NCBI RefSeq assembly: GCF_002776525.5
Contig: NC_045446.1
Coordinates: forward strand, 65,120,558 to 65,184,557
DNA: 64,000 bases
From: Piliocolobus tephrosceles
Taxonomy: Eukaryota; Chordata; Mammalia; Primates; Cercopithecidae
Direction: 5' to 3'
Below, piece by piece: positions 24,272-34,479 of this stretch. The notes under the pieces were generated by a model. The model worked only from the letters and a program-made list of their open reading frames with translations, was not told the origin of the DNA and ran no database searches. Both the position numbers and the translations under genes were made by a program. Every line of letters begins with the position of its first letter. The stretch's first letter is position 1.

Positions 24272-25351
24272 TGGGGGCCCCTGAAGCCACTGATGGAAGC
24301 CACACTACCTGGGCATCGGACCATGAACCCCTGTCCTGTATGGGAACGGAAGAGTGGTTGTGTGTTCCTGTTCTTCATCTGTGTGCAGGGCCATGTCACA
24401 GAGCGTCAACAGATTGTGTCAGGCAGGAATGCTGCCCGCCTTTGCTTCATCTGCAGTCAGGATGCTGGATGTTCATGGAGTGAGGTGAGGGACTTGACTG
24501 AGGAGGTCATTGGCTCAGAGCTGAAGCACTGGGCCACATTTGCTGTGGGCCCAGGTCATGGCATCCAGCTGCAGTCAGGGAGACTCATCATCCCTGCGTA
24601 TACCTACTACATCCCTTCCTGGTTCTTTTGCTTCCAGCTACCATGTAAAACCAGGCCTCATTCTCTGATGATCTATAGTGATGACCTAGGGGTCACATGG
24701 CACCATGGGAGACTCATTAGGCCTATGGTTACAGTAGAATGTGAAGTGGCAGAGGTGACTGGGAGGGCTGGCCACCCTGTGCTATATTGCAGTGCCCGGA
24801 CACCAAACAGGTGCCGGGCAGAGGCTCTCAGCACTGACCATGGTGAAGGCTTTCAGAGGCTGGCCCTGAGTCGACAGCTCTGTGAGCCCCCACATGGTTG
24901 CCAAGGGAGTGTGGTAAGTTTCCGGCCCCTGGAGATCCCGCATAGGTGCCAGAACTCTAATAGCAAAGATGTACCCACCATTCAGCAGAGCTCTCCAGGC
25001 AGTTCACGGAGGCTGGAGGAGGAAGCTACAACACCGTCAGAATCATGGCTCTTGTACTCACACCCAACCAGTAGGAAACGGAGGGTTGACCTAGGTATCT
25101 ATCTCAACCAGACCCCCTTGGAGGCTGCCTGCTGGTCCCGCCCCTGGATCTTGCACTGTGGGCCCTGTGGCTACTCTGATCTGGCTGCTCTGGAGGAGGA
25201 GGGCTTGTTTGGGTGTTTGTTTGAATGTGGGACCAAGCGAGAGTGTGAGCAGATTGCCTTCCGCCTGTTTACAGACCGGGAGATCCTGAGCCACCTGCAG
25301 GGGGACTGCACCAGCCCTGGTAGGAACCCAAGCCAATTCAAAAGCAATTAA
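24272..25351 (+). CDS. NEU3: NEU3 coding exon 3 (main sialidase catalytic exon)
   Basis: Terminal coding exon, 359 codons plus TAA, entered at the acceptor tgtctag/tggggg. The spliced protein cleaves terminal sialic acid, preferably from gangliosides, at the plasma membrane. Two clear Asp boxes are visible: SQDAGCSW (residues 164-171) and SDDLGVTW (238-245), plus a weaker third at 289-296. The glutamate that supports the nucleophile is Glu258. The other triad arginines are Arg278 (in SAR) and Arg373, and the nucleophile tyrosine is Tyr403 (GYSD). These match Glu225, Arg245, Arg340 and Tyr370 of the 428-aa numbering. No stop, frameshift or lost key residue is seen, so the gene looks functional. 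The total of 461 aa equals the usual length of the long primate form. Confidence 0.97.
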   Translation, partial: WGPLKPLMEATLPGHRTMNPCPVWERKSGCVFLFFICVQGHVTERQQIVSGRNAARLCFICSQDAGCSWSEVRDLTEEVIGSELKHWATFAVGPGHGIQLQSGRLIIPAYTYYIPSWFFCFQLPCKTRPHSLMIYSDDLGVTWHHGRLIRPMVTVECEVAEVTGRAGHPVLYCSARTPNRCRAEALSTDHGEGFQRLALSRQLCEPPHGCQGSVVSFRPLEIPHRCQNSNSKDVPTIQQSSPGSSRRLEEEATTPSESWLLYSHPTSRKRRVDLGIYLNQTPLEAACWSRPWILHCGPCGYSDLAALEEEGLFGCLFECGTKRECEQIAFRLFTDREILSHLQGDCTSPGRNPSQFKSN

Positions 25352-28300
25352 TTGGCTTAGGACCCAATTTCCATAGATGCAAATGGCAGTTACAGCCAGG
25401 TTAACAGAAGCTACTGAAGTCTACAGAGAATCAAAAAACTTAATATTCTGTTCCCTACCTTTTTTCACTTCTCCCCCTCCAAAGAGCAAAATGAAAATGT
25501 TGCCTTAGCTACTGCAGTGGAAAGAGCACTGAACTAGGAGTTGGAAGACCAGGATGTGGTTCTGGCTCTGCCACTGGCTTGCTTTTGGACCTTGCATGTG
25601 TCACCTGAACTCTCTGGACCTCAGGTTTCCATCTGTAAAATGAGAGTATTGGTTCTAAGATTTCTCATCTTCTCATCCCTAGGAGAAGCATAGTGCCTGC
25701 ATCCTTCATGGTCAGTAAGTCCTGGCTGTATAGAAGACTCTGATGTCAAAACGGAAATCAGAGGACTTATCTTTTCACATGACTTACCCCTCATCCAAGT
25801 GTGAGGTTACAGGCAGGTGTCGTGGCAGGAAGGAAGACTAGAGCTATATGATTTGTTCCATTTTTAATAACAAAAATATCCACACCCTTCTAATAATGGT
25901 CAGAGCTCTGTAGACACTCTATCCTAGAGGAATTAAGCAAAACAGAAGAATCATGAAGTCTCCTACCTTCTATAGCTTTGTAGTTCTGCTTACCTTCTCT
26001 TCCTCATCCAGAAACATCATTTTCTAGGGAGGACAATGAGAATCTCAATGCCAGTAGTACTGGATAATAGTGTGTATTATTCTGGTGGCAGTGTATCTTC
26101 TGGTGGCATTACCCTGATGAAGGATGGGCTTAAGTTCACTTATTAGGATGTTCCCGATGGGAAAAGGACATAGATTAGGACTTTAAAACACTGGACAGAT
26201 TTTCCCACAGTCTCTGCCCTCAAGGAGTTCACCAGTTTATGGGGCTAGAAGAGGGAGAAAATTCAAGAAAATAAATATAGCTGGTGGGAGAGTTTGTAGA
26301 TGTTGGGCTATATGTTGGGGTGATGGTAGCTCCTGATGTAATTTTCTTAGTTGCATCTTCAGTGTGCCTGGAGTCATCTGTCCAAGGCTTGTCCAGGCTT
26401 CTGGGTTTGTTTTTGTTTTGTTTTGTTTTTTCTCAGGATATTGTCCTGGCCCAGCTACTCCTTTACCTGTGAGAAGATCTTCACCATTAGGAAGATCTCT
26501 GGATCCCCAAATCTCAGAATCAGGCCTATTTGTATAGGCCCATGGAAATCACTACTTGTGAAATAGGGATGCCTTTTTGTCTAATGATTTTCATGCTGAA
26601 CTTAGTCCATGCTGAGTCTCTTAGATGATACCATGTTGGTTGTTCCTATCTTAGATTGTTTCCCCCATAGCCTGTTCTTGCAACAGAAATTCTATCATGA
26701 GAGGTTTATTTTTTTGTACCTATTTTAGGAGGCTAATGCTTAAACTGGTATCAACTAAATATATTTGGTGTTGTATAATGACCACAGAGAACAAGTCTTA
26801 GTCATGAAATATAGCCTAGGAGCTAGGGGCTACTGTTGCACTAGCTTTGTAGAGAGAGTCCTACGGGATGAAAGTCGAGATTAACTTTACCTACTTTAGC
26901 AGATTGCTTAAGCCATGACTTAGAGTGGCTTTTAAAAATCCCCTTAGCCTCTCCTACCTTTGCCAAGGTAATCTTCCCAATACACAATTATTTATTCACT
27001 CATGTATACATTTATCTAAATATTTCTTAAGTGCCTAATACAAGGTACTTTCTACTGCCATTCCTTGGCTCTAAATCATTTGTGGTTCCCTATTGCCTAT
27101 TATAATGTAAAGATGTTTACATTTAGCCTGACATGTAGGACCTTCCAGCTGTTGGGTGAAGTAATGCGCACTTTACTTCCTTATATGAGGCCCAGTGTCA
27201 GGGAAAACCTCTGTCAAGTTGACAGGTGGAGGGTAATGGTGGTCTAGGGATGGGCAGGATTGGTGCAGGGAGGAATTGGGGAAGGGGAGAGGATTAAAAG
27301 GGCAGCCCCCTCCTAAGTGGTAGAAACTCCTTGTTAAGCAAAGCTTTCCTAAACACTATACTGCAAGTGGATAGGAATAGGGAGGAAGGCCGAGTCCTAC
27401 AACCAGGGCTAAAGGATGAAAAGAATGAGAATATCAACTTCTTTAGTACTACTCAAGAAGGGAGTCAAGGCAGGGACCTTGGTCCTGTGCCATTGTGACC
27501 CAGAGATGTCTAATACCAGTACTCGTAAGAGGTCCATCTCTAAATTGCCCTCCTCTTACTTCTTCCCCCTACCTCATGTTTTTTCTCTTTAATGACTAGC
27601 ATCGAAACTCTTTAATTGGGGCAGGCCTATGTGCTTATCTCAGGAATAGTAAGAAAAGGGGATTGGGAACAGGGGAAATCCAGAATAAGGACTTGAGAGA
27701 GGAACAGAGTGGGTGATGGCAGCTGTGAAGAAAAAGAACAGATCAGAAGAGTCCTGGTACCTTAGGAAGAAAAAGTGTCACAGACATGAGGCCTAGGCTG
27801 GAGAGATGATGTAGGTGGTCGCTGCTGTGAAGAAGAAATGACAACAGGCTGGAGCTGTTCCCTGAAACCTGTGGAAAGGAAGAGAGACCTGCACAGGCTG
27901 GCACTTAGCTTGTGGAGAAGGTCCTAACCCAACACTGGAACTTTAAGCTGGCTTAACTTGTCCAAGTTCCAGATGACCAACAAAGATAGCTATAGACACT
28001 CCAACTCTGTGCCCATTACCCAACCTGGGCGCTATTCCATGATACTGGTACCCTAAGTGAACCCATTTCAGCCACTCAGATTGACAGGGTGGAAAAGACA
28101 GGGCAGGTGGTAGCAGCTGTGAAGAAAAGAGGAAAAGAGACGGGTGGCCCGTCTACAGGCATGTAGAGAGGACTACATAGGCCTTGGTCCTTTGCCCTCA
28201 GGAGCCCCCTTCCTGTTCCTTAGACTTAGAATGGATCCTTCCAGCACACATGGCCCAACACTGAGAGTGCAGGAAGCATGGGTAGGGGCCTCCTGCTGCT

Positions 28301-29460
28301 GGTATATACCCAGGTCAGCCTCCTCCCGGCACAGCCTACTGGCTGTGTTCATGTTCTTACTATTCACCTCAGGCCATTGTCTGAGTACTTAATTTGGACT
28401 TGTTTCCCCTGGTCACCAGTCTCCCCTCTGATATTCACAGGACATCAAGCAGCTTCAGCCATGGGTAAGAGGTTTTTCACCCTGCCTGTTGGGTAGCCCA
28501 AAGGACCCACAAAGGTCAACCTGAGGCTGCACAGCCTCCTCCCCAGGGCAGTAGAAATTGATATCTCACTTTCGCCAGATTAGGCTTCTCACTCTTCTCG
28601 AGTAGGCCATAATCCACCTCTTCAGTAGGCCACGCATCCGTCTCTGCAGTGCCAGAATTCACAGTCTGGGCCTCCCTTTGGTCCTTACCATAGGCTGCCA
28701 TGTATTATTGTCTATGTTGTGCCCTCTAGGCCTCTGCTAGGCTGTGAACTCCTTGACTGACTCCTCACTGTGTCCTTTTTACATTGAATCACAGTGGCTT
28801 ATCTAAAAGTATAAGCTTTTTTTCTATCGTATTCTGAATTCCCTGAAGGTAAGGACTATGTCTGATTCCTCTCTTTGTCCTCTGTACCCAGCATAGGGCC
28901 TGAAACAGAGTAGCCAGCAGTAAAGATACACTGAATGAATGAATGAGTCAACGATCCTTGGCCTCTGGAGCTAATTGAGAAGGCCAGGGGGACTTCTGCT
29001 GTAGGGAGAAGGATGTTGCATCCCTTTGTAGATTGTGTAGCATTCAAAACCTGCTGAACACTCACCCTCAATGTATATTCTCTGTTCTGGCCTGCTTCCA
29101 GGTCAGTTATACACTTCCTGGGATGGGCCTTTCTCTGTCTTAAGCTTGGTTGTCCCTGCCTTTCCCAAGGATCACAGCCCAAAAGGTGCAGTGGGGAAAA
29201 TTTATGGCCTATTCGAGAAGAGTGGGCAGCCTAATCAAGCCAAGCCTTGATTTGGGGTTCTCATTTCACTGGTATTTTCCCTTTGTCCCCAGTTGAATTT
29301 TCTATAGTTACAACTTTTCCAGGCTTCTAAGGGAGTTGCTGAGGCTCGATGTGTTCTATGTCTTGGCTTTGTGATACTGAGCGCCAGAAATACTCTGTAC
29401 TATAAAAACTACCATCATTCTTTGAAACAACAAAGAGGAATAAAGAACTTAATTCTGGTG
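25352..29460 (+). other. NEU3: Putative long 3' UTR of NEU3
   Basis: Sequence after the NEU3 stop that I infer to be its 3' UTR. It is relatively poor in Alu or L1 compared with the flanks. It contains a MIR (about 25515-25655), an L2/MIR3-type tail near 28840-28960, and an AATAAA at about 29440 followed by a GT- and T-rich stretch (tctggtgactattgtttctt) fitting a cleavage/polyadenylation site. ORFs here are short and unrelated to known proteins. Earlier poly(A) sites are possible, so the true end needs transcript data. Confidence 0.45.
25515..25655 (+). repeat. MIR in NEU3 3' UTR
   Basis: 'ggaaagagcactgaactagg', 'ctctgccactggcttgcttt', 'ccatctgtaaaatgagagta' is sense MIR. Confidence 0.85.
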
Positions 29461-29475
29461 ACTATTGTTTCTTTT
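29436..29475 (+). terminator. Candidate polyadenylation signal for NEU3
   Basis: The hexamer AATAAA occurs in 'gaggaataaagaactt', with a GU/U-rich element about 20-30 nt downstream (ctggtgactattgtttct). It is the best-formed poly(A) signal I saw between the NEU3 stop and the next repeat cluster. Use of the site is inferred. Confidence 0.4.
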
Positions 29476-29994
29476 TTCTTAAACTGTAAGATGATTATTA
29501 TACTAATATCTAGTTTGAGGCAATTTCTTGGTTTCTCATAAGAACTTTTACTCTCAGAAACTTTACTAATGATAATCCTCTGCACTTTTACACATTGTTA
29601 TTTGAACATAGTTACCTATTAAGGAAAGCAGAGCAGGGATTACAATGCCTGGTTACAGAGCACAATATCATACACTAGCTTTTAAGAGGAGGAGCCAGAA
29701 GTACAGAGTCACCACTGACACCAATACTGGTGCTTGCCACAGCGTATCTTAACCTTTTTTCAAAACACCTTGAGATTGTTCCCAACTTGTAGCTGAAGGG
29801 GCCACAAATATTTATTACTAGCCAAATCAAGTGGAATGATAGCTTTAACTTAACTGCTAATTTTTACTTGACTTTGTTTGTTCCATTGAAATATTTAAGG
29901 CACTACTGAATTTGGCGAAATGTTTCAGCATAACTCCTTAAGCTCTGTTAGTAGGTCAGTCTGCTCTCTTAATTTCACTATTGGAAAGCTTTCA

Positions 29995-30040
29995 GGCTGG
30001 GCATGGTGGTTCATACCTGCAATCCCAGCACTTTTGGAAA
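29995..30040 (+). mobile_element. Alu 5'-end fragment
   Basis: 'ggctgggcatggtggttcat ... cagcacttt' ends abruptly in unique sequence without middle or tail, indicating a later deletion. Confidence 0.75.
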
Positions 30041-30358
30041 GCTGAATCACAGAAAAACATCTTTGGCTGGTGGAGAATGCCTGTGTCAGCAGAAAACTAA
30101 AAGAAGGGAACCAGGCAGAAACTGATATGGGTTGAGAGGCGGCAAGAGTCCTGATGATAGCCAGTAGGGTCCTTCACTATTGTGGGAACCAGTGACCTAC
30201 CAGCGTTTATTTCTTAAACTAGCTTGAATTATATATACATATATAGCTTTCAACCGAAAGAATTTAAGTACCCATCCTCACAGAAAACTTGATTAATTGG
30301 TACCTAAACCTGTTAGTCACTACCTGGAACTGAAATGTAAGCCATGAGGAGTTAACTA

Positions 30359-31570
30359 TTTTTTTTTTTTTCCTTAGTTTGCATGCACTCTCTTGCCTAT
30401 GTCACCTAAAGAAGCCTTGATAGAATCCCCACTTGCTCATTGCCTGGCTTGAGTGTTAAAGCTACCTTGATCTCCTCTCTGGTTACATTGTATGTAGTTT
30501 GTAATCCATCTTCATCCTCTTTGCTTATAAGTGCCTTTTTGAGGGGTGGCTTTGAGACTGCTTTATCAATATCATGATCTGGCAGTGTTGACAAAGATTC
30601 CTTGGTTGATTGATAGTCCCTGGATGGCGTGTCCAGTTTCCATCTGCATGCATTTACAGCCATGCAGAGGTTTGGGGACTTAGCGGGTGATAATTCCTCA
30701 CATCCTTGTAGCCTAAATACTTTGAGGAAAGGAAATAGTTCCTCACCATGTTCCTCAATCAGGCATCTTCCAACCCTCAGGAACCTCATGATGTCATGAC
30801 CTACTCCAGGCAACAAAGCTGCATGGTTGAAACCTTCCTCAGTGAACCTATGCATTATCACATATATCACATATATCATTTCAGAAAATGTGGCAATGAG
30901 TTTAAATTGGCTTATAAAGGTACACGGGGTCATCCTTAGGCTTGGGTCAGCATCAAGTTTAAAACAAAAGTATGTGATTTTGATGTCAAGGCCTTTGCAT
31001 GCTAACCATGATGCAGCCTCTTTAAAGTCAAGCGCAGGATCTAGATCAACTGACAGAGACACCTCCAGACCTGACAGCAGATAGTAGAACATTAAACCTT
31101 TTGGTGATTTGTTGCTTTGGATTGCCACTCAGCTTGCACACAATGTAATACATCAGAAGACAGCTTTAGCGACTTTGCACTTGTATTGAAGTTGCTCTTT
31201 TTGTTCCAGTCAGCCATGAACCATGGAGCATTTTGACCCTCTTTTCCCATGATTGATCTGTCTGGAGTAGTGAATTCTTTAAGCTCTGGAACGAGGGTAT
31301 AAAGTTGATCAAAAGTACCAATGAACATTGTGATAGCAACTGACACAGTACCTCCCAAAGTGAAAGTTTGCTCTTGGAATTGAAGCAAGAGCCATGCAAC
31401 AGGCAGCATACACATCTTAAGTGGTAGGCAACACAATCACAGGTTGATCAACTTCGCTAAGTTCTAGTGGCGTGTTTGCAGGTTCCAATCACTATGAGCT
31501 TTAAAGGCTTTGTTAACCTGTTGGTGATGTCGCATGAAGATTGTCCAAGAAATTACTTTAAATACTAAAG
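30359..31570 (-). pseudogene. Endogenous mononegavirus nucleoprotein-like element, best fit bornavirus-like (EBLN), frameshifted
   Basis: Minus-strand retrocopy-like segment. Two long open stretches follow one another: 31436-31092 (114 codons) and 31128-30406 (240 codons, ending in a stop). A frameshift near 31100 separates them, and further breaks lie upstream of about 31400, where the 5' part is decayed. About 35 nt after the stop, the minus strand runs into 13 A (T-run 30359-30371), as expected of an L1-mobilised mRNA. The C-terminal half has the residue spacing of a bornavirus nucleoprotein: a QFKLIATFSEM stretch, an I..FL..G..LIEEH...LFPFL block, then a PNL motif followed by a Trp. No human gene family I know matches. 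A target duplication was not found by eye. The viral assignment rests on remembered family pattern, not a search. It would be a fossil, not an infectious unit. Confidence 0.6.
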
Positions 31571-31574
31571 TTTA

Positions 31575-32690
31575 ATGAACAGTATTACCTACCAGTATAT
31601 TACCAGGAGAGACATTGGGCTAGAACAGAAAGAGAACTGGACTAAGAGGGGCCAGGAGTTCAAGGTCCTTGTCCTAGAGCTTGTCAGTAACCTGATGGAT
31701 GACTTTGTGCAAGTCACTGGCCCTCCTGGGAACCAGTTGATTCGGCTCTATCATGAGCACAACCCTTGCCCAGCCCCTTCACCAGAGAGTGCTGTAGATC
31801 TGATGAGCTAGTGAATCCTCAGAAGAGTTCAGCAAACAGTGAAGTGTTGTGTCAATAGGAAGAAGATAAATTGCCATCCTCACTTTGATCTCCATTATCC
31901 TTCAGCACTGGCAAGGTTTGACAGTTGGATGCTAAAAATGAGAGTGATGCAGAAAGAGGGGAAGAAGGCAGGGCCCACTGAGGAGGGCACTCCAGGGTGG
32001 ATGGCCATCATGCCTTGCCTCAGTCCATCCTTAGCAACAGAAGGCCTGATGATTTTCACCAACCTTCTGACTGTGCCCCAGACCTTTTGCTCCCCTGCTA
32101 TGAGGAACAACCCAGCCTGGGTATGGAAGAGGAAAATCTCAGCCCCAAGTAGTTGGGAAGGGACTTGGTCTAAGTGGTCTCTGTCCTCTGTGCCTACCAC
32201 AAGGCCAGGCATATTACAGTATAGGAAGAAGAGTTCAAGGGGAATAACATTTGTAAACTGCCTACTATGTACTTTGGGTTATACATTCTCTCACTTAATT
32301 CAACAAGCCTGTTTAGAGCTAGAAAAGCTGAGATTCAGCAAGGTTACACCATATGTTCCAATGTCACACAACCAGTAAGTGTGACAAAAACCTCTGTTTT
32401 TGTCATACAGCAAAGAAGAGGCAGAACTGAGGGGCAATGCTTACCTTGCAGGTTGATATGAGGCAGAGATAGTGCCTGTTAAGTCCTTGGAACATGGTGG
32501 ACATTCAGCAGCTGGTAAGAGACAGCTGATGAGGCAACTGTAATAATGTGCCTTAGCGTGCACTAGAGTCGCCTCTCAAACCAAAGGTTTTCCCCTTCCA
32601 TTTTATCCAAGAGAAATGCATTCGTTTCTCTCCTGGGAAGCCCAGACCTAGCTGGAGATTATTTTCCAGTGCCCCCAAGCTTCAGATCAG
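31575..32690. other. Intergenic, MIR-like pieces, no gene seen
   Basis: About 32240-32395 is antisense MIR ('agattcagcaaggttacacc'). The 179-codon open stretch at 31839-32378 crosses that MIR and has no recognisable protein content, so I do not call a gene. Confidence 0.55.
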
Positions 32691-33126
32691 ATGGCTTCCA
32701 AGACTCAGAGTCATCCTAAACATAGTTTCTGTTGTCACCAACTAGGAATAGAATCAGAAACGAGAACCTGGATTATTTTAAGGGGTAAACAGAACTTGAT
32801 AGCAGATGAAGCTGACTTAGTGCCAAGTGACATGAGGCAGATCTCTGAGTCACAAGTTGGAGATAGATTCTGTTTGGGACTACAGCCAGTAACCCTGTCT
32901 CTGCCTTTCCCCACTATGGGGCAGTCTCTGAAGCTGTACCCAGTGGCTAGGTCTCAGCCCACCATTGCAATATGGATGGTCCTTCACACGTCGTCCCTAA
33001 TCCTCACAACAGCCAAAGAAGCAAAACATTGTCCCCAGCCTGCAAATCAGGAAGCTCAGCCTTGGAAAGGTTAAGTCACTTGGGAAAATATCTTTATAGG
33101 TTTTTCATCTGTAAAAGCTAGAATAG

Positions 33127-33412
33127 GCTGAGCATGGTGGCTCACGCCTGTAATCCCAGCACTTTGGGAGGCTAAGGTAGGTGAGGAGTTCAAGACCAAC
33201 CTGGGCAACATGGTGAAACCCTGTGTCAACAAAAAAAATACAAAATTTAGCCAGGTGTAGGGGCACACACTTGTAGTCCCAGCTACTCGAGAGGCCGAGG
33301 TGGGAGGACCACCTGAGCCCAGGAGGTTGAGGCTGCTGTGAGCCGTGATTGCGCCATTGCATTCCAGCCTGGGCAACAGAGTGAGACCCTGCCTCAAAAA
33401 GAGAAAAAAAGG
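33127..33412 (+). mobile_element. AluJ-like, sense, with small deletion
   Basis: 'ggctgagcatggtggctcac' to 'ccctgcctcaaaaagagaaa'. About 10 bases are missing near 'aggtaggtgaggagttcaag'. It interrupts a MIR ('catctgtaaaagctag' ... 'ggataataaaaatacct'). Confidence 0.88.
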
Positions 33413-33591
33413 ATAATAAAAATACCTTTTATCTCTGAGTCACAACTTGGAGATAGATAAAACTTTTTTAGATAAAAGTTTAAACCTTTGGCACATAGAA
33501 GGTGTTCAAAACATGGGAGCTGCCCTGATTATTATTTTTTCTTATAGTAATCATACTAGCCCATAATGTGTGCGCAATATGTATGTGATGG

Positions 33592-34262
33592 TCTGGATAT
33601 ATGTGTCCTCCGCAAATTCATATGTTGAAACCTAACACCCAAGATGATGGTCTTAAGAGGTGGGGTCGGCCGGGCGCGGTGGCTCAAGCCTGTAATCCCA
33701 GCACTTTGGGAGGCCGAGACGGGCGGATCACGAGGTCAGGAGATCGAGACCATCCTGGCTAACACAGTGAAACCCCGTCTCTATTAAAAAATACAAAAAA
33801 TTAGGCGAGGTGGCAGTTGCCTGTAGTCCCAGCTACTCGGGAGGCTGAGGCAGGAGAATGGCGTGAACCCGAGAGGCGGAGCTTGCAGTGAGCTGAGATC
33901 CGGCCACAGCACTCCAGCCTGGGCGGCAGAGCGAGACTCCGTCTCAAAAAAAAAAAAAAAAAAAAAAAAAGAGGTGGGGTCTTTGGGAGGTGATGAGGTC
34001 ACGAGGGCAGAGTCCTCATCAATGGGATTGGTGACCTTATAAAAGACCCAAGGGGGCTTGTTAGCCCCTTTGCCCTTCAGTCATGTGAGGATGCAGCAAA
34101 AAGGTGCCATCTGTGAGGCCGAAAGCAAGCCATCACCGGACACCAAATCTGCTGGTAGCTTAATCTTATACTTTTCAGCCTCCAGAACTCTGAGCAATAA
34201 GTGTCTGTTTAAAAATTGCCTAGTATAATGTGTTTTTGTTATAGTAGCCTGAACTAAGACGT
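33592..34262 (+). mobile_element. MLT1-type MaLR LTR, split by an Alu
   Basis: 'tgtgtcctccgcaaattcat', 'aagaggtggggtc' [Alu] 'tttgggaggtgatgaggtca', 'cctccagaactctgagcaat' and the end 'agcctgaactaagac' match MLT1-type LTRs. The 3' end is about 34262. Confidence 0.85.
33668..33970 (+). mobile_element. Young Old World monkey Alu (AluYR-like)
   Basis: Low divergence with cercopithecoid marks: 'ctcaagcctgtaatcccagc', 'gagacgggcggatcacgagg', 'ctgagatccggccac'. Perfect 13-bp target duplication 'aagaggtggggtc' (33655-33667 and about 33969-33981). It identifies the lineage of the genome. Confidence 0.9.
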
Positions 34263-34284
34263 GTTAGCAATACCTTCAAATTTA

Positions 34285-34470
34285 TGGGTGCATATGAATC
34301 ACCTGTAGAAGTTTAAAAAAAAAAAAAGTTTCCTGGCCTCACTGCCCCTCAAGCCTCCCCCTCCGCAAGAATTTAATTCAGTAAATCCGGGATGGGACCT
34401 GAACATTTGCATTTGTAACAAGTTCCCAAATAATGCCGATGCTGCGGGTGCACAGACCACTCTTGGAGTA
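34285..34470 (+). mobile_element. MER5A-like hAT-Charlie element
   Basis: 'catatgaatcacctgtagaa', 'gacctgaacatttgcatttg', 'taacaagttcccaaataatg' and 'cagaccactcttggagtag' follow MER5A. Confidence 0.8.
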
Positions 34471-34479
34471 GAATTATGT

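Noticed and set aside
31839..32378. 179-codon ORF next to the EBLN-like element
   Set aside because: Its 3' third is an antisense MIR, no domain is visible, and it is on the opposite strand to the viral-like segment.
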